DNA of 64,000 nt, from NCBI GenBank assembly GCA_963678675.1, contig OY783199.1, forward strand, positions 16,698,348 through 16,762,347, written 5' to 3'. The DNA is from Xiphydria camelus. Its lineage: Eukaryota; Arthropoda; Insecta; Hymenoptera; Xiphydriidae. The notes under the pieces were generated by a model. That model had not been told where the DNA came from. It made no database searches and was given only the letters and a program-made list of their open reading frames with translations. The position numbers were made by a program, and so were the translations under genes. Below, one piece after another: positions 22,219 through 34,528 of the stretch (position 1 is its first letter; each line of letters begins with the position of its first letter).

Positions 22219-23540
22219 ATATCACTGCGACTGCTCGCACTCACAGAGTCAAATGTGCCCATCATTAGTCGCGTGTAGAATGGATTACTCATTGATCGAT
22301 GGTAAGTATCTCACGAATGGATTATCGAATGCGGCGCGTACCACGCAAACGGTGAGGACAACGAATTTACTTAGGCGGACTATGGAATACGTAGAAGCAC
22401 GGCACTTTGATACAGGCCATACCTATAAGGAATGCCTAGCCGGGTTATACCTTCAGTTTGTACCTGACGTACCTGACTGTCGAACACAGTGAGGATGAGT
22501 AATAGTCTCATATATTCATGTACATCATTATCCAAATTTTCATCCTTGGATTTCGTCCTTCATCATTAAAGACACGCTGTGTACAGGAGCTACAGCGATC
22601 AATCATTTCAACATCGTGGATTAGGATAATTGCTTCTCTGAAAATAAGGTGCTACCCTGAAACATTGTAGCAGACAAGGTGAGACAAATTAAAAATGATG
22701 AGGAGCTATAAATGGCGTTTCTTGGCGAACTAGCATCGACCGAGAAAGCGCTCATCGATGGCCATTCAAAGTCAAAAATACGTAGCCATAAAATAAAGGA
22801 AAAATAATCAGAATTCATATCGAAAAAGAATTACGTTATTCCAAGAAAGAACATTTATTTACTGGAAATGAATTGAAAATTTCCAAAAACAGGCTACGTA
22901 TTTTATGAAATTAGAGACGCATAGTGACAAGATGATAAGAAACAGTAGCATAGAATGGCACTCCGTTCAAAGCGGAGTGTCATTCTCGACATACAAGTTC
23001 TCTTCGGCTGACAGCCTCTTTGAGCCAAAGCTCCCGGAGCTCTTCTGATGTCCTTCATGGCGGACTCGAGGATTCCCTGATTTCACAAACGGGTAGAACG
23101 GTATTACTTTTCTCACAGAGTTGAAGATTTAAAACGAAATATCACTACAGACTTGCGAACGCATTAGTCGGTATTCAAAGTCAGATTTTAAGACATAAGA
23201 TGGACACATGGACATAAGATAAGGACAGTATTGCGACCAATGAAAGATTTCGTAAACTGTCCTGAGATCGCCTTATTTCTTAAGACCGATTAGATACGAA
23301 AACCGGCCAACAAATCAGAGTTGCAACGAAACTTTTTCAAGGCAGGAAAACGAGCATTCTTGAAAAAGTTATCGGACCAACTCTGCTTCAAACTTTATAC
23401 GAGTAGCGAAACATTTCAATTTAACGGAACAATCCTGCGAATGAAATAGCTCTTCCGTTGTACGCTATAAAAAAAAAGTCGCGAAGCTAAATAAGTGGCT
23501 ATAGCCCAAACGACGACCTCCGATTAAAAAAATCGCAGTC
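22219..23540. other. Gene-poor stretch with small hairpin
   Basis: Open frames are short and unrecognised. A perfect hairpin of 13-bp arms, gaatggcactccg and cggagtgtcattc, is at 22,954-22,986 with a 7-nt loop. A donor-like gatggtaagtatc at 22,300 follows a short open frame but no matching exon was found. Confidence 0.35.
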
Positions 23541-23799
23541 CGTGCGTCTGTGCACATTTATACGAAGCCCGAGTCCGATTCACTTTACTTCATCACTGTT
23601 ATATACTTCGCGTACGTCCGGGTCTAGAACCGCGGGCGCTTATCGGTCGTTGCTGCTCGTCCTTTTACGGAGCGCGAGCAGCGAAATATCTTATCGACTA
23701 AATCCAGATTCGAGAACATCCCCTCGACGAAATTCGGAGTGGATATTCTCCTCTGGCCCTCCCTACTTAACTACCATTCATTCCAAAAGTCTAGCCTAC

Positions 23800-23935
23800 C
23801 GACCTATAGCTATATTTAAAAATTGCAAACTCAGTCACTCCAACCGAAACACCAACACATCCACGATTTTCATCCATTCCGCCCGGGTGCAAAGGCCTAC
23901 ACTAGGGATAACGTCCCGGGACGCATCCGTCACCC
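23800..23935 (+). repeat. Duplicated block B, copy 3 (diverged)
   Basis: Retains cctatagctatatttaaaaa, ctcagtcactccaac and caccaacacatcc in the order seen at 7.9 and 14.5 kb. It lies on the low-coordinate side of array III, as block B does for arrays I and II. Confidence 0.45.
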
Positions 23936-24949
23936 GAGCTTGATCACTTTTCACGAACTCATTCCAAAAGTGGTCGAATAAACTCACTTACTTTATAATC
24001 GCTGAAAACATCCTATAATGCTTCATTAGTATAACTCTACTCTAAACGGTCTACAGATGGCTCGGATAGAAATTGTAATCATTTGCAATTAATATACCTA
24101 ATTTAATGAGAAATTAGTTTTAAAAATTTAGCAAATATCCATAAATGAAAATTATTTAAAATTGATAAATTGCTTTAAGAAGAAATTCATCTGGATAGTT
24201 TGGTAATGAAAACCGAGCTTGAAGAGCTCGATTGAAATTGAATAATTTCGTTAAATAAGCCCTCGGGTCTTTCCCTCATAGAAGCGAACGAGCTACAGTT
24301 TAGAGTAGATTTGGAGAGCCCGCTTCGATTCGAGAAACGACCCGTCGCGAAACCTCTTCTCGCTCCATATTAAAAACAGCAACGATACTCTCGCGGATTA
24401 TTTCGATCGCTGTTGCAAGGCACAGAATGACGAAGTCGGAGGGTCATCCGACTTCAAAATTAATTCGGATTACGCGTTATCGCGAAGAATAAAGGTATGG
24501 AATCGCGAGGAGACGAGAAGGGTGCCCTCACACACATGATCCTGACAGAAAAATGAAATAACATAGGTACATAAAATCATGTTGCAGACAAATCGACGCA
24601 ATTAAGGTCGACCTGCCGCCACTATACGTCTCATATAAATTACAACCAGAGTCCCCGTGCTGGTGCGGACCAAATGTCCTGCAGCATGATGGGGACTCGA
24701 GGAAATTAAAGGTCATAGAACCCCTCTGCGTTCATCCCTTCGTCGAGGCGATGGCTGTATCCCCATATCTTCTTGGCTGCCTCGGAGATCCCTCCCATCA
24801 ATCTCGATTTCCCGATCACTGATTAAAATTATGAAATTTTAACCAGCGATAACGGAAATCGATCATTAAGCAGACCGTAGGACTTATACCGGCCTTTCAT
24901 TGATGGCTTCTTTCTTCAGTCCAGCGTCGTCGTCTGCAGCATACCTGAT

Positions 24950-25494
24950 CGTTTTGAGGTGACTCTATCGAATTTGAGCAAAAATCCCGTGACTCTACTT
25001 CACACTGTTGCTTTAATTTTCAAAGAAAAAAAAAGAGTATCACTGACTTTAAAACCGCTTCGGGCAACAGGGGAGGGCCGGTCGGCACGCGGGCGTACAC
25101 GCGGGTACGCCAGACGAACGCCCGCGATCGCATCTTCGATGAAGAAGCGCCGACCGGCAAAAGATCGCGACCGACGGTTCATATTTGCATCGACGAAATT
25201 CACTGACTCTATCATCGCGTTCTGGAAAAGCTCGGGGTCGAACAGCGTGCACACACGCGGGTGCGATTCCCTAATCGCGGTTGTGTGATGAGTGTATAAA
25301 TGACTTCGAGATTCATGCCGTTCGACCGATACTGATGGAATAAGGAAAACTTCGCAATCAACACTGACTCTATGAGAAAGCATTGCGCGCGATCTCTTAA
25401 AAATCCAGTCGTCATCCGCAGCTTCATGGCTCTGGGAGCCAGAAAAATCCATGGAAAATCTTTGAATATTCCGAGTGAGTCTGAAAGAATGCAA
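24950..25494 (-). other. Repeated ACTGACTCTAT motifs and a 164-codon frame
   Basis: The plus-strand words gtgactctatc, cactgactctatc and cactgactctatg recur every 100-250 bp. A minus-strand frame from 25,494 to 25,000 contains FQNAMIESVNFVDANMNRR and SFAGRRFFIEDAIAGVRLA, with an acceptor-like cttttccag inside. No family is recognised and it may be another decayed cassette group. Confidence 0.25.
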
Positions 25495-25859
25495 AAAAAA
25501 AGTGCAAATGTTGAACGGGATGGATAATAATAACGCGGGATGGGGAATAATTCTTCCAAATCGTGTTGGTATATAATTTTTAGCTATTTCATCAATGCGT
25601 GGGGTAGGTAAATTCGTTGCGTTATTACATTTTTTACACCAGACAGAATTTCATCTACAAAGATATAAATCTACAAGGGGTAGGTTTATCTACAAGGACT
25701 GAGAGTGCGCGATAAGTAAACTCTTATGCCTGTTTCCGTGTGTGATCGCATTCTCGCTCGCACACGTTCACGCGCCCGTGTACTACATGAATAGCAATTT
25801 CTCTGCGTACACACTTCACTCATACGTGTATAAATACTTCGAGCTTGTGTGCTTTCTAC

Positions 25860-28100
25860 TAAATGCATTGACAGCGAAGACTTACATTTCGATATTCAAT
25901 CTTGAACGGTATTCCTACGTCATCCCTTCGCGAGAAAATCTTCAATCAATCGAGACGATCGTGATAGCGTGGTGTTCTGGGATCTTAGGCGTATTAGAAC
26001 GGCAGAGGAACGACACCGATTTGATTCTCTTTTCCCCGTCGCGTCTTTCGAGAAAACTACTACCCCCGTTTATCAAAATGACGGGCCGGACGTCGGGAAT
26101 TGATATTACGTGGTTTCAGATACGCCCGAGCTCGATTACAAAAAATTTCTCACTTTTTATGCGACGCGTTCCGACAATACGCCATTTGGTCCACTGAGGT
26201 GCGCGATTCGACCGGCGGAAGAGGATGGCGTCGCGCGACGGCAAATGCCGCAAACTTGTCATGCTCGGTCGATAAAAAAATCGATAATCCAGTGAGTTAT
26301 AAAAACAACATGGCCGTTCAAATCGAACTGAAAAGGGGGAGTTGGAAAATAAAACGAGTACTGATGCTCACGGGTTACCGAAAGCCTTTTTGAAAGCCTA
26401 CATTTTCGAAAAATAGGATTATCCAGCTGATCGATAGCTAGCGTGATATATATTCCAGAGATTACTGTCGCGCTAAATTACACATGAATACAAAAGTTTC
26501 GAATAATATTTCGATATCGCGTTCGCGCTTTTCGAGAATTTTTCGAGGTAAACATTTTTATCGTCAATCTACTGTGTAGGTATAGCAATCGAACGGTACG
26601 AGATCACGCTCGATGATTTTTGCATTTCTCCGACGCACATTTCAGGGATACTATTTACCCAGGGTGCCAAAATAATGATATCCCTTCGTCGGGAATCGAT
26701 ATTTCGTAGTTTCAGATACTCGTGAGCTCGAGAGAGTGCACGAAATTTCTCACCTTTTACGCGACACATTCCGACAAAACGCCAAAACCGAGCTGCGCCA
26801 TTCGACTTACGGATAAAGGTGGCGCCACGCTACATCCATTGCCGCAAGTTTCTTCGATTCCCATCGATACAGACAATCGATATCGAAGAAAATTGTCGAT
26901 AATAATAGCGGCTATTCGAATCAAACTCGAAAAAAATAGGGAGGGAAAATGAATGGCGATCTTGGATTACAGAAAATCAATGCTCCCGTCTGAAAATTTA
27001 GAGTCGCGAACAATTGATTTATATCTAACACGACAAATTACTGGCCCGCACTACCTAGAGGCTGCTATGATAAGTCGTTTAGAAAATACATTGATCTTTA
27101 CGCTTTCCGTTAAACGCTCAACAGACTGACACTTTGATAGATACATTTAGGCTGACGTCCCGATGTCGTACGCCTTCGCGGCAAGCTTTTCAATGATTCG
27201 AGACGAAATTATTAGCCGTCACAATACTTCCGCGTATAGCAATCGAACGACAGGAAGAGACTGCCACTCTAGCATTTCCCCATCGCGTTTTCAGAGAAAA
27301 TTACTTGGCGCGTGCATCAGAACGATGGGAGCGATATCGGCAATCAATATTTCGTGGATTCTTCAAATACTCGCGAGCTCAATTATACAACATTTTTCGT
27401 TATATTTACGTGAGAGATTCCGTCGAGACGCCATTCTCATTCCAGAGGTGTGCGATTCGATTTACGGATTTGCGGTGGCGTCACATTACGGGAAATGTCG
27501 TAAGCTCATCGTGGTCGATCGATGCGAACAATCGATACTACGGGAAATTAACGAAAACAAAATGACCGTTCGAATCGGAAAAAAATAATAAAAATTTGGA
27601 AAATAAACCAATTCTCATGCTTATGGATTACCAAGTCACTGTCCCTCCCGGAAATCAATGCTCCTTTCTAAAAACTCAAACCCCTCCCCCAAAAAAAATA
27701 AGGTTATACAGCTGATCTGCACCTAGCGTAACAAATGCAGGCCTGCATTGGAGGCTGTCACGATAATGCTACGTATTATTCAAGGAATTTATTTGCTTTG
27801 GTTCTCTGAATGAACCTTCGACATAATATGCATTTAGGACGATGTTTATTCTTGCGAAGAAACTCGAGTTTCGTCCGAAAATATTGGTCATAAATTATTC
27901 CCTATAGGTGTAGAGAACGAACGGCAAGGCGATACTCGATTGATTTGCTTTTCTCTGGCGCGCCTTTTGTGGGCACTACTTCACTCGTATGTCAAAATGA
28001 TTGAACAGATATCTAGAATCGATATTTCATAGTTTTCAGCCCTTGCGAAATCGATATTATACAAAATTCTTACCATTAAACGAGTGGCTCAGTCTTAACG
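25860..28100. repeat. Tandem ~600-680-bp array, four diverged units (array III)
   Basis: The phrase attgatattacgtggtttcag (26,100), aatcgatatttcgtagtttc (26,695), aatcaatatttcgtggattc (27,340) and aatcgatatttcatagtttt (28,018) marks four units about 595, 645 and 680 bp apart. Units share tagcaatcgaacg, a gcgagctc word and a gtgcgattcga word. The plus frame of units one and two keeps KFLTFYATRSDNTP / KFLTFYATHSDKTP and CAIR, which reflects DNA homology. On the minus strand, 26,154-26,193 (40 nt) and 26,754-26,792 (39 nt) sit between an AG and a GTGAGAAATT donor. Confidence 0.6.
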
Positions 28101-28598
28101 CATCGCCATAATTCATCCCGCCAAGATCATATGGGTAGTAAAGCGAAGAAGATGAAGAGGGTGCTACGTAACGGCGGGATAAATTAACCGCGAACATACG
28201 AAATGCCTTTCTCTAAATCTTGCATAATAAACTATCCTACAACAAAGTTTTTTTAAGTTTTGATCTATCAATCCCAAGTTTGAAGGAATTTGTACGCAGA
28301 TTGAATAAAAGTAACATCTAGCATTGCTCTGGTCCTTTTGATCAAATTCAATAATTACATCGCGGAAGCCGAAGCCAACCCCAAACGGTGCTGGAAAATA
28401 ATAAAATCACGAAAGAACAAAGTAGGGCGCTACTGAAGTCACAAATGTACATACCTACTCTAGAGCAGCGACATAAATACATATATTTCTCTTCAGTACG
28501 TGCGCATGTGTGATTTGCTTAGCAATCAGCTGTTTCGAGTAACATAACCTTAAAATTAGCGCGAGGTTTTTAACCGTCGCGTAAAATTTAAAAAGAAG

Positions 28599-29455
<857 letters not shown>

Positions 29456-29764
29456 TCCGCATTTGGGATGAGATTTTTGTACAGCCAAAAACTGTGTTAT
29501 ATTTTTGTAAATTATTGCAATTAAAAATTGTCTTCGGAGCCATTTATGGGACGGAGAAGGAAGAATCGTATAAAAGTTTTTTTTTTTGAGATGCTTGGAT
29601 ACCAATGTGTATGGTATTCGTGAAACTTTGCTGGAATTCTTGACTCCTGAGAGATTGTCTTCGAATTATTTTTTACATCCAAGAGAACCCCTCCAACTTC
29701 CTATTGGTAGAAGAGTAGTTCCAGTAATCCATCCTTGGGGGGAAAAAAAAATGTTATTTCAAAT

Positions 29765-32700
29765 TTATGTAAAACTTCTTATAAATATCTTACCGCTTGC
29801 CTTCGATGTGTTCAAAAATAAAGCGTATTCTTCAGATAATATTTTATCAGTGGCATGAGTAAATTCGATCGACACTCTCGACAAACTTTTATTACTCATG
29901 GAAAGATATTTCTTCGATAACAAATAAAGGCGCATCAATGGATAGGATGGAGCGTTCGTTTTTGCTTTCAATAAAATGTCCTGCGAAAAGATGAAGAATT
30001 ATAATACCTATCGACAAGTCTTTCTAATCGATAGAAGCTCATTTTTCACTTACAATTGGCCATTTTAAGGTGATGCATGTAATGAGCGCGTAAAGGCAGG
30101 CATGAAAATACGCCTTCAGTATATCCGCGGATTGTGCATGTTTCGATAACGTTATTAAGATAGTTTTTCTCTCCAGATCCATTATGATTAAGTATTTTCT
30201 ATCTTTGTAAGCATTCGAAAACAGTCGCATATCATCCGCATCGATGACGTTGCGCTCGAAGGCATCCCTAAGCGAAACTCCTAATTTTATGTGGAAGCCG
30301 AACGTATTCTTGGCTAAAAAAAACATTCGCGAAATATATATTGCATTGATCTCCGAGTTTCGCAAATGAGTTCTTTCGCGATGCCTAACGCGTAAAAACA
30401 GTATTTACATGCCTCATACGTACATGGATTTTGAAACAGCAGCACGGATTCATTTTTATTGATCACCTCCGGGCCTGGAACGCCCCGAGTGACGAGGTAA
30501 TCTTTTACGATGAAAGCCAGGCGATCTTCGTTGAGCGTATCGAGGCATAGCGCTTTAACCGCGGAGTAATTGGCGTACAGGTGTACTGCCACCAGGAATA
30601 GATATAATTCCATTACATATCTGTGCGCAGATCATCTTGAACGTTTCAATGTTCGTCGTTTTGCGTACGAAATGAAATAATTCGTTCAGCGTTCCAGTAT
30701 CCGCTTCGAGAACGAGGATAGTGTCTCTGAGCAGATACCGGAAGACTGAAACTTTTTCTCAAAGCTCAAAGAGTGGAAGATAGAAGCTATTCCGATAAAA
30801 ACTATAGGATATAGCAAAAATGATTCAAAAATACCATAGAGCGTGAAATCAATCATTTCTTATAATTTTCATATTAAATACCATAGAAACTTATATAAAT
30901 TTTATGTTGATCTTATTGTTTTTTGTGATATTCAATGTGAAAATTATAAGAAACGCTACAACTTCTCAAACTATGATATTTTTAAATCTTTTATACAATT
31001 TTCTATCATATTCTATGGGATATTTATAACAGGCAGTGGATCGAATTGAGAAAAAAATTTTTGTAGTGGTTCCTTACCGTCCGTCGTGCAAATGCGACAG
31101 TATAAATATTCCCACGAACGACGCTACCAGGTTTACAAAAGTTTCCTGACTCCCGTCTTTCGCCGACACGTCGGCCAAGTTATTTTGCAGAGCCTAAATG
31201 CGTTATTTTCGTTTTTATCGCAATGACAATAAATCCGATTCGAAGTAGATTTCTAGGAACTCCATTGAAAAAGTATCATAGATTCTCATAGATTGTCACA
31301 AAAAACTTGTAAAATCCCCATAGAATTCCCATGAGAATTTGATGTGCTTCAGACACAGTAATTCCAGATACCCTCTCGTAAAAATCTGAGAGAGACAAAT
31401 GAGAATGTATATTGGATTCTATGCGTATTTGTTGAAACAAATAAAATCTTGTAAGATTCTATTAGTAATTATAAATAGAATGGCGTGTGTACAGGTCTTT
31501 ATTATCTTTATGGGAGATTCAAGTTATTTTTACAGATACATATAAAATTCAGTAAATCCCTATTCATCATCTCAGATTCACATAGAATCCAATACATTTC
31601 TATTCGTCCTTCTCAAACTTTTTTAATGGATATCTGGAATTACTGTGTCTGAAGCACATCAGAATTCCATTTCTAAATGGTCTGTGCGAATCTACGGGGT
31701 TTTTACAACAGGAAACGTTCGAAAAGTATAATCGACCTGATGCTGCGTGAGAGTCGCCCTCGTTGCCCCACCGGCGACGCCGACGACGGCTTTCATCGCG
31801 GTCGACGCGCACAGTACGAGCGTCGAGTACGGTGCGACGTAAGGTATCGCCAATTCGATACCCATTGCCAGATCATTGAGAATGTCTGCGAATAACCGCC
31901 ACTTTTTGCATTGCGCGTCTAAGCCGGCTCTACAAATTTGAGATCGTTGTAGATTTATTTGCGCACAAGCGAGAGCTCCGGTGTCTTTCGAAAGCATCGT
32001 CGCGCGCTTACCCGTTCCACCAAGCGAACACGATGCGTCCTACCATTCCCGTGCCGTCTTTTAAGATCCAGGTAATCGCGGCGGCGAGAGGCGTCGCGGA
32101 GGATTCGCCCACGCCGACGCCTCGCATTATCGAGTGCGTCGTGAGCGTACCCATTATCGTACTTGCGAATGCCTGTGGTGCGTGTGAAGCGACGTGTTCC
32201 GTAAAAAATAAATCATTGCATTTAAGATGAGAGTGCTCCAATGGCATCTTAATACAGCGAATACAACCGGATGGTCTATTGGCTGATAACTCATAGTGTA
32301 AAATTTCTTGAGACAAACTCTTACGTATAATCTCCTCTTCACGACTTTTTATGCACAGACAAGGTATTTAGCGATCACGGAGATCATGGAGAAATATCAT
32401 GTAATTTTTTTAGCATACAGAAATATCATGGAATATCGCGGATTTTTTAAACATGTTAGAATATTATGGAACTATTAATAAATTATTTATTATAATAACG
32501 TTCATATGGTTTCTGGATGCCAGATACGTTAAAAGTTCAATCGATACGCTTTGCGTTAATGCTCAAAAATGAGATCAGTGGCAGTGAGAATTGCTCCTGG
32601 TATTATTGAAACGAATATTTCCTTTTAATTGAGCAGAAAATTTTGCATAAGCTCTTAAAAAATCATAGATACAATCATAGGAAAGTATAGAGATTTCACT

Positions 32701-33778
32701 TGGAAATTGTGGAAACTTCATGGAAATTTATTACCCCTGAACGCTAGACACCCTGACGAGGTGTAATGGCCACGTGGGCTGAAGCAGAAGCATGTAGCTT
32801 AATTTTGCTCAGAGTTTATACACTGACCAATGGTACGACTTCCTACGATCTCCTCTCTTTGACAAAAAGCAGACAGCCGAATGGGATCATAGAAATTCAT
32901 GTGATCAATCAGTGTACTCCCAGTGTCATGGATTATGTCGCTGGTGACTTTTTAAAATATGATTTTTAAACGTACCAATCAATATGTACGTTTTCATGCT
33001 CTCTTAAGCCACGGCAGTGTTTGCCCTGACTGATGAAAAAGCATGAAAATTTATCGATCATTGATTGGTACTTTTAAATTGACGTTTTTTTTAAAGTCAC
33101 AAGTGAAACGATCTATGAAACTGGGAGTACTTTTTTTTTATTATGACACTGTAGGTAGCACTGTATATAAAATTAGAAAAATATAAGAAATTTATCCTGT
33201 CCAGCCTTCAACTACCCATATCTGATACTTAACTTTAACGACGACGTGAGTAATGACTGAATTTAGTAGGTACTATTTCTAAACAGAATTAGATTACCCC
33301 TGTTTCAGTCTTCTCAGCCATTACACCCTGTATAATTCAGGGTGAAACGTACTTTATACAGAATATTAGGGGAGAGAAATTTTAAGAAGCTATATTCATA
33401 AAGACTTCTACAATCGTATGAGTTTCCATGATTCGCGATTAGAACGCGGCGCCATACGCTCACGATTTACCTGTATCGTGTCCCATATTTGATAAGGAAC
33501 GTAATCGGGATGAACGCTCTCGGGAAATCCTTGCGGCAGAAAAACCTCCTTGACGAACGAACACAACGCGGATACGTAACTCTTCGCGACGGTCAGTCCG
33601 GGATCGACTCTCGCTACGGACAGCCGGTCTGCTCCAGGAGTCACGTGCATAGGTTAGGTACGGCAGTGCGGATGCTGTTTTCGAAGGGAAAGGGACGTTC
33701 CTCACCTTCGGACTTGATGAAGACGACTTCGCTCTCGTCGTCGCCGTGAGTTTCTCTGTACAATATTTCGCGGGGCAT
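29765..33778 (-). CDS. RUSF1: RUS family member 1 (RUS1/DUF647 protein)
   Basis: Eight exons on the minus strand: 33,706-33,778, 33,471-33,628, 32,012-32,172, 31,737-31,929, 31,078-31,193, 30,424-30,620, 30,054-30,313 and 29,765-29,980. All junctions keep frame and give 457 residues, near the human length (about 468). It starts MPREILYRETHGDDE. Family hallmarks in order are FLPQGFPESVHPDYVPYQ, GVGVGESSAT, LKDGTGMVGRIVFAWW, WRLFADILNDLAM, GVAGGATRATLTQHQ, DVSAKDGSQET and NYSAVKALCLDTLNEDRL. RUS proteins are membrane-associated; plant RUS1/2 act in vitamin B6 and UV-B signalling, and the animal function is unclear. Two introns are about 77-82 bp; larger ones hold MITEs (32,914-33,130; 31,333-31,675). 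The donor after LTQHQ is gtcgat, weaker than the others. Confidence 0.95.
31333..31675. mobile_element. Foldback MITE in RUSF1 intron
   Basis: Arms gatgtgcttcagacacagta...attccagat and their complement (tctggaattactgtgtctga) lie about 340 bp apart inside the 31,194-31,736 intron. The interior is AT-rich. Confidence 0.75.
32914..33130. mobile_element. MITE in RUSF1 intron
   Basis: Inverted ends gtactcccagtgtcatgga and, complemented, gtactcccagtttcatagat extend about 45 bp. A second inner foldback, gtaccaatcaatatgtacg and tcattgattggtac, is at 32,972-33,072. The element sits inside the 32,173-33,470 intron. Confidence 0.75.
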
Positions 33779-33967
33779 CGTGACGTGCGGATAAAGGTAC
33801 GCGCGTTTTCGGCTTGCTTATTTCGTGAACGCAACAAGTGCATTCACGGTTACCAACAGCTGTCATCGTGTATTTTAGCGATAGGAAAAGGTGCGTGCGA
33901 GATTCACATCATCGTTTTTTATCTACAGCTCGGCGCAGCCAACGCAAGCTAGAAAACTATCTTTTGT

Positions 33968-34091
33968 AATCATCCGTAAGCAGTCTAATTTAATTTAAAT
34001 TTGCAGTTGATAATTTAAATTTCGAGTCACTTTTTGGGTAACATGAAATCTGAGTTAACAAAAAGCGAGTCATTAAACTGCCTACGGATGA
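33968..34091. repeat. Foldback repeat
   Basis: tcatccgtaagcag and ctgcctacggatga form the ends, with a second pair, gagtcactttttgggtaaca and tgagttaacaaaaagcgagt, inside. It lies in the spacer upstream of RUSF1. Confidence 0.6.
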
Positions 34092-34289
34092 CTTCAAGAT
34101 TACTTTTTGGGTTGTGTTGCCTGGGGTGTCGAATGTTGGGTCGTCGAACTTCGACAAATTGAGAAAATCGCGGGAACGAATCAGCTGAGATTATCGTAAC
34201 TCTGCTTTTCGGCTTTCATCGCGCTGCTCAACAACGTTACGTGATTACTTTCGTCGGGCCGCGATTCAGCTGTAAAGGTACAAATTCAT

Positions 34290-34495
34290 GGTGACGCTCG
34301 ACGCTTACATTATTTTCAGCGTCGAACGGGTCACGTGACCAATATTATTCACAAATAAGCAGTTATATTTTACGTACTACTTATTACTTGAATGATGCAA
34401 ACCATCAAAAATGAATTTCGCAAAATATTAACTGCATATTTGCGAGTAATCTTGATCATGTGGCCTATTTAACGCTTAAAATAAGCGTCGAGACG
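34290..34495. mobile_element. MITE between two minus-strand genes
   Basis: Arms cgctcgacgcttacattatt ... aataagcagttatattt pair with aaatattaactgcatatttg ... aaataagcgtcgagacg. It ends about 35 bp beyond the stop of the neighbouring minus-strand gene, so it probably lies in that gene's 3' untranslated region. Confidence 0.65.
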
Positions 34496-34528
34496 CGTAA
34501 AGAAAAATCCCAATATAGCGGCGACGTA

